Shown here: positions 54,073-62,601 of the stretch, in pieces | How positions within the stretch are numbered: position 1 is the first letter of the stretch | Layout: the number at the start of each line of letters is the position of its first letter | Assembly (NCBI RefSeq): GCF_000970685.1 | Contig: NZ_LAJB01000007.1 | Span: 310,001 to 374,000 of the forward strand | Direction of reading: 5' to 3' | DNA: 64,000 nucleotides | Source of the DNA: Domibacillus indicus | GTDB lineage: Bacteria > Bacillota > Bacilli > Bacillales > Domibacillaceae | Notes under the pieces: generated by a model | Told to the model about the DNA's origin: nothing | Database searches by the model: none | The model's input: the letters and a program-made list of their open reading frames with translations, nothing else | Made by a program: the position numbers and the translations under genes

Positions 54073-55173
54073 TCATCCTTTCATTTTCTCAAATGCCTGC
54101 GTAAGATCTGCAATTAAATCATCTGCGTGCTCAATGCCGATTGAAAATCGAAGCAGCCGGTTACAGACGCCATTGGCAATACGTATTTCTTCTGGAATAT
54201 CCATATGTGTCTGTGTCGCCGGATAAGTAATAAAGCTTTCTACACCGCCGAGGCTTTCGGCAAAGGAAACAAGGTTTATATTCTGGAGGAACCCGTTTAC
54301 CCATTCTTCTGATTTTAAACGAAACGAAAGCATTCCTCCCTGTCCCGGATACAGGACATCGAGAATATCATCATGAGAAGCAAGAAACTCGGCAACTTTC
54401 CGGCCGTTTTCAGTATGCTGCTTCATACGAAGGCTTAACGTTTTCATGCCCCGGGCCAGAAGCCACGAATCAAACGGCGACAGCACAGCCCCGATTGCAT
54501 TTTGAAATTCAAATACTTTCGCTGCAAGCTCTTCCCCTTTTACTGCAATTAATCCGGCCAAAACATCATTATGCCCGCCAAGATACTTTGTTGCGCTGTG
54601 AAGAACAATATCGGCACCCTGCTCAATCGGGCGCTGCAGCACAGGTGTATAGAAGGTGTTATCTACAATCAGGATAAGGTTATGCTCTTTTGCAAATGCC
54701 GCTACCGCTGCAATGTCAGTTTCTTTCATAAGCGGATTTGTCGGCGTTTCCAGAAAGATGGCTTTCGTCTGCCCAATAAGATTGTTTTTTGTTTCTGTTA
54801 AATCCTCAAAGCTTTCATATGTAAAATCCAGCCCGAATTTCTTCCAGCCTTTTTCAAACAAGCGGTAGGTCCCGCCGTATAAATCAGCTGACACTAAAAA
54901 GTGGTCGCCTGGCTCAAATAATGATAGAAGCGTGTGGATAGCGGCCATGCCGGAAGAAAAAGCAAACCCTGCATCGGCATCTTCAAGGTCAGCAATCGCT
55001 TTTTCCACAACCTCCCGGGTTGGATTGCCTGTACGGACATAATCGTAGCCAGTTGACATACCGATCCCTTCATGACGGTAAGCTGTCGAAAAATAAACAG
55101 GGGGATTTACCGTCCCGGTCGGATTATTTGTCCGGTTGCCAATTTGTGCTAGCTTTGTTTCAATATTTGTCAT
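54073..55173 (-). CDS. metI: MetI, cystathionine gamma-synthase / O-acetylhomoserine thiolyase
   Basis: A 366-residue Cys/Met-metabolism PLP enzyme that joins cysteine or sulfide to acylhomoserine. YDYVRTGNPTREVVE, DNTFYTPVLQRP and the PLP lysine in DIVLHSATKYLGGHNDVLAG are visible. Order metI-metC and the upstream S-box identify it over related lyases. ATG 55173 follows AAAGGAG; the longer frame runs into the riboswitch terminator and is not used. Confidence 0.93.
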   Translation of the reverse strand: MTNIETKLAQIGNRTNNPTGTVNPPVYFSTAYRHEGIGMSTGYDYVRTGNPTREVVEKAIADLEDADAGFAFSSGMAAIHTLLSLFEPGDHFLVSADLYGGTYRLFEKGWKKFGLDFTYESFEDLTETKNNLIGQTKAIFLETPTNPLMKETDIAAVAAFAKEHNLILIVDNTFYTPVLQRPIEQGADIVLHSATKYLGGHNDVLAGLIAVKGEELAAKVFEFQNAIGAVLSPFDSWLLARGMKTLSLRMKQHTENGRKVAEFLASHDDILDVLYPGQGGMLSFRLKSEEWVNGFLQNINLVSFAESLGGVESFITYPATQTHMDIPEEIRIANGVCNRLLRFSIGIEHADDLIADLTQAFEKMKG

Positions 55174-55192
55174 TTCAATCGCTCCTTTATAT

Positions 55193-55339
55193 ATAAAAAA
55201 CAAGCCTCCATGGAAGAAGGCTTGTTTTACACTTCTTCTCATCTTCCGGACGGTGTCAGCCCGCTGGATTTAGCACCTTTGCCATTTTGGCAGGTTGCTG
55301 AAGCATCGCCGGGCCAGTCCCTCCGCTTCTCTTGATAAG
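55193..55339 (-). promoter_or_regulatory. SAM-I (S-box) riboswitch and terminator
   Basis: The minus strand starts CTTATCAAGAGAAGCGGAGG, then has the conserved blocks GGGACTGGCCC, GATGCTTCAGCAACC, GGTGCTAAATCC and closes with GATGAG pairing to CTTATC (aptamer 55238-55339). The stem AACAAGCCTTCTTCC/GGAGGCTTGTT plus T-run (55193-55228) is the terminator, formed when SAM is bound. Confidence 0.96.
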
Positions 55340-55366
55340 GTTTTGTTTAATTGGTCTTATTTTTTA

Positions 55367-55395
55367 AATGTACAGGAAAAAGCGACAGCTGACAA
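55367..55395 (-). promoter_or_regulatory. Promoter of metI-metC
   Basis: Minus strand TTGTCA (55390-55395), 17-base spacer, TACATT (55367-55372), about 28 bases before the aptamer. Confidence 0.65.
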
Positions 55396-55548
55396 CCTTT
55401 TTATTTTTGGGACATTTTTTGCCCGATTCTATTTACAAGCCTGCAAAAAGACGATACAATACAAAAATAAATTTTCTGAAAATTTAACGAAAGAACTATT
55501 TTCATGCTGTGTAAACGAACTGTATTAAACAGAGGAAGAGGGATTGTA

Positions 55549-56808
55549 TTGAAAAACTTGCGCCAGGAAGCTTTGGACATTCACCGCCACTATCAAGGAA
55601 AGCTGGAAACCACTGCTAAAGTCTCAGTAGCCAACTTAAAAGATCTCAGTCTGGTTTATTCACCAGGTGTGGCTGAACCATGCCTTGATATTCATGCAAG
55701 CGCTGAAAAAATTTATGATTATACGATGAAAGCAAATACTGTCGCTATAGTGTCTGACGGATCAGCTGTTTTAGGCCTTGGGGATATCGGTGCAGATGCC
55801 GCCCTCCCTGTTATGGAAGGAAAAGCAATTTTATTTAAAAATTTTGGGGGTGTGGACGCTTTTCCGCTTTGTATTAATTCCAATGATATTGAAGACATTA
55901 TTAAAACGGTGAAGCTGACCGCTTCTTCTTTCGGCGGGATTAATCTGGAGGACATCAAAGCCCCTAATTGTTTTATCATTGAAGAGCGCCTGAAGCAGGA
56001 AATGGACATTCCCGTTTTTCACGACGATCAGCATGGCACGGCAATTGTAACGGCTGCCGGCTTAATAAATGCGCTGAAACTTGTGAATAAGTCTTTTCAC
56101 GAGCTGAAGCTTGTCATTAACGGCGCCGGTTCCGCAGGGATTGCCATTGCCAGGCTTTTGTTTCAATTCGGTGTCAAGGAAATCATTATGTGTGACACGA
56201 AAGGCGCTATTTATAAAGGGCGTACTGCCGGCATGAATCTGGTAAAAGAAGAGATTGCTTCCTTTACAAATCCGAATTGTGTAAGCGGTTCTCTTGAAGC
56301 AGTAATAAAGAAAAGTGATGTATTTATTGGTGTATCAGCCGCAGGAGCTCTTACACCCGCTATGATTCAAACAATGAACAACAATGCAGTTGTATTCGCC
56401 ATGGCAAATCCAAACCCGGAAATCCTGCCGGCTGAAGCTAAAAAAGCAGGCGTCCGAATTATCGGCACAGGCCGATCTGATTTTCCGAATCAAGTGAACA
56501 ATGTACTCGCCTTTCCAGGAATCTTCCGCGGTGCTCTTGATACACATGCAGTTGACATTAATGAAGAAATGAAAATGGCAGCTGCTCATGCCATTGCTTC
56601 TCTTGTAGATGCAGATAAGCTTTCTGAAGATTATATTATTCCTTCTGCGTTTGACCCGCGAGTCGCACCGGAAGTAGCTGCAGCTGTCGCCCAGGCCGCA
56701 ATGGATTCGGGTGCCGCCAGGAAACATGTTTCAGCGGAATCAATCCGTCATAAAACGTATCAGCTTTCTTCCCTGCAGGTTCGCCCAACACCTGTCCCTG
56801 TATCTTGA
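55549..56808 (+). CDS. ytsJ: NAD(P)-dependent malic enzyme (YtsJ-like)
   Basis: A 419-residue malic enzyme converting malate to pyruvate and CO2. SLVYSPGVAEPCLDI, GDGSAVLGLGDIG, the metal site FHDDQHGTAIV, the nucleotide loop GAGSAGIA and MANPNPEI are all present. The short form fits YtsJ, which prefers NADP in B. subtilis; the cofactor cannot be fixed here. The start is TTG 55549 (MKNLRQEAL) with GAGGAAGAGGG upstream; the upstream frame has no site. Single gene with its own terminator. Confidence 0.92.
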   Translation: MKNLRQEALDIHRHYQGKLETTAKVSVANLKDLSLVYSPGVAEPCLDIHASAEKIYDYTMKANTVAIVSDGSAVLGLGDIGADAALPVMEGKAILFKNFGGVDAFPLCINSNDIEDIIKTVKLTASSFGGINLEDIKAPNCFIIEERLKQEMDIPVFHDDQHGTAIVTAAGLINALKLVNKSFHELKLVINGAGSAGIAIARLLFQFGVKEIIMCDTKGAIYKGRTAGMNLVKEEIASFTNPNCVSGSLEAVIKKSDVFIGVSAAGALTPAMIQTMNNNAVVFAMANPNPEILPAEAKKAGVRIIGTGRSDFPNQVNNVLAFPGIFRGALDTHAVDINEEMKMAAAHAIASLVDADKLSEDYIIPSAFDPRVAPEVAAAVAQAAMDSGAARKHVSAESIRHKTYQLSSLQVRPTPVPVS

Positions 56809-56812
56809 ATGT

Positions 56813-56845
56813 AAAAAAGCCCTGGCACACAGGGCTTTTTTTATG
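56813..56845 (+). terminator. Terminator of ytsJ
   Basis: AAAAGCCCTG GCACA CAGGGCTTTT followed by a T-run. Confidence 0.9.
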
Positions 56846-56983
56846 CATAAAAAAAGGTTTACAGCATAAAAATAAAAGGAATTGTAAATAAAAATCCTCT
56901 GAATGTTAAAGTTTTGTAAATTTTGTGTTAAGATATACATAAATCTATTGACAAGAGGAAATGGAGGAAGGAGTGAATGAGCT

Positions 56984-57259
56984 ATGACAGTAGCTGAATT
57001 TTACGGAGGAATCGAGTATTCTGTTACACAATTTGCTGTACAGCTTACAAATGAAATTGAAGAAAAAATTGTTATGCGTGAATTGTTTTATGAAGATCAA
57101 ATTACCCGCTATATTGAACGCCGCGCTGCACTTTTCATCCAATCTTTAAACCTCTCACCCGCTATTTCAGCCGTTATGAAAAAAGACGTGATGCGCCATG
57201 TTCTTTTTAAATTAAAGCCAGTTATGAACCGCCATATTGTTTTCAAATTAGTAAAGTAA
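56984..57259 (+). CDS. Small hypothetical protein, 91 residues
   Basis: A predicted mostly helical soluble protein (EIEEKIVMRELFYEDQITRYIERRAA is the charged centre, positions ~29-48) with a basic C-terminal end (VMNRHIVFKLVK). AAGGAG lies upstream of the ATG at fair spacing, and a bidirectional terminator follows at once. No family is recognised and no cysteine is present. Upstream 56849-56983 is very AT-rich; a weak TATACA box lies near 56932. Confidence 0.65.
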   Translation: MTVAEFYGGIEYSVTQFAVQLTNEIEEKIVMRELFYEDQITRYIERRAALFIQSLNLSPAISAVMKKDVMRHVLFKLKPVMNRHIVFKLVK

Positions 57260-57288
57260 AAAAGCGCCCATTAAGGGTGCTTTTTTTA
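57258..57288. terminator. Bidirectional terminator
   Basis: AAAAGCGCCC ATTA AGGGTGCTTTT between the 91-residue gene and the PAP2-like gene. Confidence 0.85.
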
Positions 57289-57290
57289 CT

Positions 57291-57803
57291 TTACTGCCGC
57301 GGCTGCCTGACAGCGATACGCTGCTCCGCTTTACGGATGCCATCTTCTATTTTCGCTGATAAAAGGCCTAGCAGAACGCCTAATAATGCACCTGCTCCCA
57401 CTTCTACCGGCTGATGGCCAAGAAGCTCTTTCAGTTCTTTTTCACGCTGGACATATTCAAAGCTTGGGAATTCACCGGAGAACTTGACCAGATTGTCTTC
57501 AAGGTCATTGACAAGCTGGGCAATCTCTCCTGTGTGACGGCGGATTCCCTGGGCATCGTACATTACAATAACGCCAAATACAGCAGCAAGCGCTGTTTCA
57601 GTATGGCGCCAGCCTTTGTTTGCAGCTACGTAAGAAGCCAGCGCTGATACACCTGCCGAGTGAGAACTTGGCATGCCTCCCGTTGTAAATGCCTGCTTCC
57701 AGTCCCACTCGCCGCTCACTTTTTTATGAGTAAAAATCTTCATTCCCTGTGCAATTCCAATTGCAGATAAAGCGGTGACAATACCTCGATTCATCTTTTC
57801 CAT
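57291..57803 (-). CDS. Divergent PAP2 family protein (DUF212, YuiD-like)
   Basis: A 170-residue membrane protein with TGGMPSSHSAGVSAL (PAP2 phosphatase motif 2 type) and RRHTGE (motif 3 type) in the order of the DUF212 family, plus ELLGHQPVEVGAGALLG near the C terminus. It has about four membrane segments. It may act on a lipid or polyprenyl phosphate; activity is unproven for the family. GGAGGGG precedes the ATG. The lipid-kinase-like gene lies upstream on the same strand with a 102-base gap. Confidence 0.85.
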   Translation of the reverse strand: MEKMNRGIVTALSAIGIAQGMKIFTHKKVSGEWDWKQAFTTGGMPSSHSAGVSALASYVAANKGWRHTETALAAVFGVIVMYDAQGIRRHTGEIAQLVNDLEDNLVKFSGEFPSFEYVQREKELKELLGHQPVEVGAGALLGVLLGLLSAKIEDGIRKAEQRIAVRQPRQ

Positions 57804-57905
57804 TCATACCCCTCCACTTTACAAGCTGGCCTGTAAGAGCCTTTCAATTCATCTTCTGTTCTTTTGATACCCCAAAAAAGATTTTTATATGCAGGCAAAG
57901 CAGAT

Positions 57906-58808
57906 TTAACGGGCTGTTATGATCATATTAACTGCTTTTTCATAAATAGCAATAACAGCAGGAGTCATGCCGATTTGCTCACCGTCAATCATTACTTGAA
58001 CAGGATGATTCGTTTCAATCATAATATTTTTCCCTTTTTTATAGGTAACACCTGTCCGAAAAATTGGTTCTCCTCTTATAAGAAGCGGAAACAGGCCAAA
58101 AAGCAGCCGGCTCCGCTTAACGGAATGAATGAGTGTTACGTCTGCTATTCCATCAATCGGATGGGCGTATGGACAGATCACAAGTCCTCCCCCGTATAAG
58201 GATGTATTGCCACAGGCAATCATCCATGTCCGGTCGGATACATACTTATCTCCGTCAATGGTCACAATGCTTTTAAATGGTTTGAAATAAAAACTGGAAA
58301 GCAGAGCACCCAGCCTGAAGGAAAGCCCTCCGGCTCCCGCTCTTTTAAGAATTTTTCTTAAGACAGCTTTAGATGAGCGTCCCGCGATAAATGCATCAAG
58401 GCCAATGCCCGATACTGTTAATCCGAAGCTGTTGTTTACTTTTAGAACATCAAGCTTAGTCGGCTTTTCTTTTAAAAGCTTCTCTACAAATAGGTGAGGA
58501 TTGTTTGTTAAACCAAATATACGGGCGGCATCGTTTTCAGAGCCTGCTGGCAGCAAGGCTGCTGCCGTATCTGTGTGAACAAGATCCTGCAGAATGGCAT
58601 TAAGCGTGCCGCTTCCTCCAATCGCCGCGACTGCTCTTACCTTTTCTTCTTTCAGCCTGTTCCAGACAAAGTCACGCACTGCTGCTTCAGAACCGCCAAT
58701 GAGTACGTCATAATAAACTTTTTTCTCTTTTAAAACCTTTTCAACTTTCTTCCACAATGAAACGGCCTGCCTGTTTCCGGAAGATGGATTAACAATAAAT
58801 AGGTACAT
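57906..58808 (-). CDS. Diacylglycerol/sphingosine kinase-like protein with altered GGDGT motif
   Basis: A 300-residue DAGK_cat family protein: FIVNPSSGNRQA at the N terminus, then AAIGGSGTLNAILQDL where most members have GGDGTLNE, and LLPAGSENDAARIFG in place of GTGNDFAR. The C-terminal beta-sandwich domain is complete. Such proteins phosphorylate lipid alcohols; the loss of the motif Asp and Thr makes activity uncertain. The nearest Bacillus name I can suggest is YtlR-like, without certainty. The start ATG has a weak ribosome-binding site. Confidence 0.75.
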   Translation of the reverse strand: MYLFIVNPSSGNRQAVSLWKKVEKVLKEKKVYYDVLIGGSEAAVRDFVWNRLKEEKVRAVAAIGGSGTLNAILQDLVHTDTAAALLPAGSENDAARIFGLTNNPHLFVEKLLKEKPTKLDVLKVNNSFGLTVSGIGLDAFIAGRSSKAVLRKILKRAGAGGLSFRLGALLSSFYFKPFKSIVTIDGDKYVSDRTWMIACGNTSLYGGGLVICPYAHPIDGIADVTLIHSVKRSRLLFGLFPLLIRGEPIFRTGVTYKKGKNIMIETNHPVQVMIDGEQIGMTPAVIAIYEKAVNMIITAR

Positions 58809-58892
58809 CGTGTCACCCGGCCTTATTTTAATCTATCATTTTCTTCATCATAGCATGAAAAAAGACCTCATGCTTTTTTTCTATAATAAAAA

Positions 58893-58918
58893 GAGGTGCC
58901 GTTGAAGCACCTCTCAGC
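58893..58918 (-). terminator. Terminator of the thi operon
   Basis: Minus strand AGAGGTGC TTCAACG GCACCTCT followed by TTTTATT, 89 bases after thiE. The bases between, 58919-59006, hold no gene I can support. Confidence 0.8.
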
Positions 58919-59006
58919 TTGCAGACAATGTCACTTTATCATTGAACAAATAGAAGAAGATGATTGCAGCTTAAAAACGGAATATCTTCTTGACGACTCT
59001 CTTTTT

Positions 59007-59636
59007 TTAATTTCCTGCTTTTTTTAACTGCGCAGCAGCTGCCGCCGGGTCATCTGCCCTGCTGATAGCTGTAATAACAGAAACTCCGTCTGCTCCCGCC
59101 TCTATGACTGCACCGGCGTTTTCAATTGTAATGCCGCCGATTCCTACAACCGGAAATTCCGGATGATGCTTTTTCATAAGGCGAATTAAAGCTGTCCCAG
59201 CTACAGGACGCGTGTCAAGCTTCGTTTCTGTTGGATAGACCGGTCCTGTACCTGCGTAATCAGCGCCATCTTGGATTGCCTGCTCAAACTCTTCCATTGT
59301 ATGTACGGATACACCGACGATGCCTCCTTTTATTTTTTTCCTTACCATGGAAGCCGGTTCATCCTCCTGCCCGATATGAACACCGTCTGCACCAATCTGG
59401 ACAGCAAGCTCAATATCATCATTTACAATGAACGGAATACCCGCCTCCCGGCAAATAAACTGCAGGTTAAGGGCCGTTTTCTTTTTCGCTTCTCCGGTCA
59501 GTGCCCCTTCACCTTTTTCGCGGAATTGAAACATTGTAATCCCGCCTTTAATTGCTTGTTTAAGTACTTTCTCGATTGGTTCGGGGCAGTTTGGAGTTCC
59601 AGCAATAAAATAAACGGCCAGCTGTTCACTTTTCAT
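59007..59636 (-). CDS. thiE: Thiamine-phosphate synthase
   Basis: A 209-residue TIM-barrel enzyme that joins HMP-pyrophosphate and thiazole phosphate. FQFREKGEG, NDDIELAVQIGADGVHIGQED, GVSVHTMEEF, DYAGTGPVYPTETK and GIGGITIENA are the standard ThiE motifs in order. Last gene of thiW-thiM-thiD-thiE; its ATG overlaps the thiD stop by 4 bases. Confidence 0.96.
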   Translation of the reverse strand: MKSEQLAVYFIAGTPNCPEPIEKVLKQAIKGGITMFQFREKGEGALTGEAKKKTALNLQFICREAGIPFIVNDDIELAVQIGADGVHIGQEDEPASMVRKKIKGGIVGVSVHTMEEFEQAIQDGADYAGTGPVYPTETKLDTRPVAGTALIRLMKKHHPEFPVVGIGGITIENAGAVIEAGADGVSVITAISRADDPAAAAAQLKKAGN

Positions 59637-60439
59637 TTACTGCCGCCTCTCCGGCGAAACGCCCAGTGATTGGTCGGCCCATGCCCTTTGCCAAGATAAA
59701 GCCCATCTTCAATAGCCGCCTGTATAAATTCCTTGGCTGTTTCAGCTGCCGCCTGCACGGAAGCACCCGTGGCAATTGAAGCCGCCATTGCTGCTGAAAA
59801 GGTGCAGCCGGTCCCATGCGTGTCTTTTGTATCGATCCGGCGGCCGGTGAATGTATAATACTCACTTCCATCGAACAATAAATCAACAGTTTGAGATCCT
59901 TCCTCGTGGCCGCCCTTGATAAGCACATTTTTCACGCCAAGCGACAAAATGATCTCTGCGGCTTCTCTTTTGCTCGCTTCGGATGTGATTTTCATGCCGG
60001 CAATAACTTCTGCTTCAGGAATATTTGGTGTAACAACAAGCGCACGCGGAAGCAGTGTCCTTTTCAACGCTTCAACTGCCGCTTCCTGCAAAAGGGAAGC
60101 CCCGCCTTTGGCAATCATCACTGGATCTACAATGATGTTTTGGCAGTTGTATTCCGATAGTTTCCGGGCAGCCGCCTCAATGATTTCCGCTGAAAAAAGC
60201 ATTCCGGTTTTTACTGCATCTGCACCAATATCTGATAGGACCGCATCGATTTGCTTTTCTACCGCTTCAGCCGTCATCGGATAAACTCCATGAACACCAA
60301 GCGTGTTCTGGGCTGTCACAGCTGTTAAAGCAGAGGTTCCAAACACGCCAAGCTCTTGAAATGTTTTTAAATCAGCTTGAATTCCCGCGCCTCCTCCGCT
60401 GTCTGATCCTGCAATCGTTAACACTTTATAAATAGCCAT
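59633..60439 (-). CDS. thiD: Hydroxymethylpyrimidine/phosphomethylpyrimidine kinase
   Basis: A 268-residue ribokinase-fold enzyme that phosphorylates HMP and HMP-P. TIAGSDSGGGAGIQADLKTF at the N terminus, VDPVMIAKGGASLL and DTHGTGCTFSAAMAA (anion hole and catalytic Asp) are present. ATG 60439 follows GGAGG located at the end of thiM; the longer frame lies within thiM and is not used. PdxK-type paralogues look similar, but the operon context favours ThiD. Confidence 0.94.
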   Translation of the reverse strand: MAIYKVLTIAGSDSGGGAGIQADLKTFQELGVFGTSALTAVTAQNTLGVHGVYPMTAEAVEKQIDAVLSDIGADAVKTGMLFSAEIIEAAARKLSEYNCQNIIVDPVMIAKGGASLLQEAAVEALKRTLLPRALVVTPNIPEAEVIAGMKITSEASKREAAEIILSLGVKNVLIKGGHEEGSQTVDLLFDGSEYYTFTGRRIDTKDTHGTGCTFSAAMAASIATGASVQAAAETAKEFIQAAIEDGLYLGKGHGPTNHWAFRRRGGSK

Positions 60440-60440
60440 C

Positions 60441-61247
60441 TTAGATCGCCTCCAATTTTCCGCCCTGGATGATTTCTTCATGCCCGGTTTGATGCAGTTC
60501 ATTTAAAAATTCAGCAGCAAATGTACCGGGGCGGCCTGCACCAGACAGCCCGGCGGCCCGCTCCGCAGCAACACCGTAAAATAACAAAGCTGCAGCTGCG
60601 GCCTTTGCATAATTTTTTTCAACCGCGCAAAATGCTGCAATAACGGAGCCAAGCAGGCAGCCCGTGCCGGTTACACGTGTTAAAATCGCATCGCCGTTTT
60701 GAATGGCGTACGCCTCCCCTTCCTGCCTAAAAACAATATCCTCCTTGCCTGTGATTACACAGGTAAGGTTCAGCTGGCCGGCTGCCTCTTTTGCCAGCTT
60801 CCGCATATTTTCATTTCCGCCGCCGTCTACACCTTTTACTTGAACGGGCCGGCCGCATAAAACCGCAATTTCGCCGGCATTGCCCCGCAAAACATCTACC
60901 TTCACTTCCGATAAAATACGCCTGGCGCTTTCTGTCCGGTATGAAGTAGCTCCTGCTCCAACCGGATCAAATATAACCGGGATGCCTTTTTCATTGGCTG
61001 CTTTTCCAGCTAGAATCATCGCTTCAATCTTGTCTGCAGTGAGCGTGCCAATGTTTAAAACAACCGCTCTGGCAATATGGGCCATATCTGCTGCTTCTTC
61101 GACTGCATCCGCCATAACCGGAGAAGCTCCAAGTGCAAGCAGGCCGTTTGCCGTAAAGTTTGTGACAACTGTATTTGTTAAATTGTGAATAAGTGGCTGT
61201 TCATTTCTTACTTTTTCGAGAAGCTGTGCTGTATAATTATTATTCAT
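60441..61247 (-). CDS. thiM: Hydroxyethylthiazole kinase
   Basis: A 268-residue ribokinase-fold enzyme that phosphorylates the thiazole alcohol in salvage. PLIHNLTNTVVTNFTANGLLALGASP-type opening (residues 19-44), FDPVGAGATSYR, and TRVTGTGCLLGSVIAAF with the catalytic Cys/Asp region are visible. Together with ThiD, ThiE and ThiW this is a salvage operon: no de novo genes are in it. Confidence 0.96.
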   Translation of the reverse strand: MNNNYTAQLLEKVRNEQPLIHNLTNTVVTNFTANGLLALGASPVMADAVEEAADMAHIARAVVLNIGTLTADKIEAMILAGKAANEKGIPVIFDPVGAGATSYRTESARRILSEVKVDVLRGNAGEIAVLCGRPVQVKGVDGGGNENMRKLAKEAAGQLNLTCVITGKEDIVFRQEGEAYAIQNGDAILTRVTGTGCLLGSVIAAFCAVEKNYAKAAAAALLFYGVAAERAAGLSGAGRPGTFAAEFLNELHQTGHEEIIQGGKLEAI

Positions 61248-61262
61248 TTCCTATCATCCTTT

Positions 61263-61745
61263 CTATCTAAATAGTCGTGTTTTTTTTAAGCGGACCGTAA
61301 TCAGCCATCCTAAAACGGCGCCTGTTACACTGCTGATCAGAAAAGCCGGCATAAAAGCAAGCGCCGCCGCTTCCATCCCGAGAAACAAGTTGGCAACAGG
61401 CACCGACACAAGTGAGGCCACAACTCCTGTACCAATCATTTCTCCCACCGCTGCTAAAGGTGCTTTTTTCCATTTCCAGTACGCATAGCCTGCAAAAAGC
61501 GCTCCAATCATGCTGCCAGGAAACGCCAGTATGGTGCCCAGCCCGAGCAGGTTTCGGACTGCTGCAATTAAAAAAGCGATGATTACGGCAGGCCCCGGAC
61601 CAAGGAGGACAGCCGATGCTACATTAATAGCGTGCTGTACGGGAAAGGCTTTGGCTGCACCCGCCGGAAACCAAATAAACGTTGCGCCAAGCACTCCAAG
61701 GGCAGCCATCAGGCTCATTACAGCCATATTCTTTGTTGTAAACAC
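61263..61745 (-). CDS. thiW: ThiW, thiazole-specific ECF transporter S component
   Basis: A 160-residue membrane protein with about five helices; VQHAINVASAVLLGPGPAV and LAFPGSMIGALFAGYAYW are typical of ThiW, the presumed thiazole-binding S component that uses a shared ECF module (not in the window). The start is GTG 61745 with AGGAGG upstream; the longer frame would enter the riboswitch terminator. First gene of the operon, directly behind a TPP riboswitch. Confidence 0.92.
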   Translation of the reverse strand: MFTTKNMAVMSLMAALGVLGATFIWFPAGAAKAFPVQHAINVASAVLLGPGPAVIIAFLIAAVRNLLGLGTILAFPGSMIGALFAGYAYWKWKKAPLAAVGEMIGTGVVASLVSVPVANLFLGMEAAALAFMPAFLISSVTGAVLGWLITVRLKKTRLFR

Positions 61746-61756
61746 AAAAAACCTCC

Positions 61757-61893
61757 TCAAAAAAAGCCGGCTCAGCAATACGCTGAGCCGGCTTTTTGTC
61801 AGTGATTGCTACTTCCCTCCGCCGGCATAATCCGGATCAGGTCATTGGAGTTAAGGAACATCCTCTCTCAGCCCGAAGGCACCCCCAGTAGTC
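61757..61893 (-). promoter_or_regulatory. TPP (THI-box) riboswitch and terminator
   Basis: Minus strand ACTGGGGGTGCC, GGCTGAGAGAGG, GACCTGATCCGGATTATGCC and GCGGAGGGAAGT are the conserved THI-box blocks (aptamer 61808-61893). The stem AAGCCGGCTCAGC/GCTGAGCCGGCTT with T-run (61759-61797) is the terminator; TPP binding would stop transcription before thiW. Confidence 0.96.
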
Positions 61894-61980
61894 TTATATT
61901 CAATTGCCTATTTTATTTTTGCATAACCCTGTCAGGCTCGTCAACCATATCGAGGGGAACAGCAGACACTCTTTCTGCAT

Positions 61981-62008
61981 AAAAAAAAGCCGGCAATCCG
62001 CCGGCTTC
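61981..62008 (-). terminator. Terminator of ppiB
   Basis: Minus strand AAGCCGGC GGATT GCCGGCTT followed by a T-run. The bases from 61894 to 61980 should hold the thi promoter; I see only a weak TATAAG near 61896. Confidence 0.88.
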
Positions 62009-62014
62009 TGTACA

Positions 62015-62452
62015 TTATGCGTCAAACACTTCTACTTTTTCCATTACATCGCCATTTTTCATGGATTTTACTGCTTCTATGCCGGATGTTACCTGGCCGA
62101 ATACCGTATGAACACCATTTAAATGTGGCTGTGGCTCGTGAACGATAAAAAACTGGCTTCCGCCTGTATCTTTACCAGCGTGCGCCATAGAAAGAGATCC
62201 TTCCTGGTGCGTATGAGGATTTCCTTCTGTTTCACACTTAATCGTGTAGCCGGGACCGCCCATACCAGTTCCTGTCGGGTCTCCTCCCTGGCTGACAAAG
62301 CCAGGAATAACGCGGTGGAATACTACGCCGTTATAAAATCCTTCATTTGCCAGCTTCTCAAAGTTTTCAACTGTACCCGGCGCTGCTTCCGGAAACAGGT
62401 CAAATTCAATTTTCTCGCCGTCTTTCATTTGGATATAACCTTTTTTGGCCAA
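62015..62452 (-). CDS. ppiB: Peptidyl-prolyl cis-trans isomerase B (cyclophilin)
   Basis: A 145-residue cyclophilin without signal peptide, so cytoplasmic. [19 protein letters not shown] carries the catalytic Arg and Phe, [22 protein letters not shown] the rest of the active site; [15 protein letters not shown] is typical of the Bacillus protein. I start at TTG 62452 ([14 protein letters not shown]) with AAAGGAG 8 bases upstream, which matches the family N terminus; the longer frame has none. Confidence 0.93.
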   Translation of the reverse strand: MAKKGYIQMKDGEKIEFDLFPEAAPGTVENFEKLANEGFYNGVVFHRVIPGFVSQGGDPTGTGMGGPGYTIKCETEGNPHTHQEGSLSMAHAGKDTGGSQFFIVHEPQPHLNGVHTVFGQVTSGIEAVKSMKNGDVMEKVEVFDA

Positions 62453-62601
62453 GTGAATCGCTCCTTTGATTTTAATCTTTCTTATCATACCACGCACCTT
62501 CAGATTTTAAAACAAGAGTGTCTTATAGTAATGTTTCCCGCTTTCATCCACTCTCGTTTTCTCTTATAATAAAGAGAGACTAGAAAGGGAGTGTGATATT
62601 T

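Noticed and set aside
58919-59006. Spacer after thiE searched for a small gene.
   Set aside because: Short frames lack ribosome-binding sites; the stretch is best explained as a 3' UTR before the terminator.
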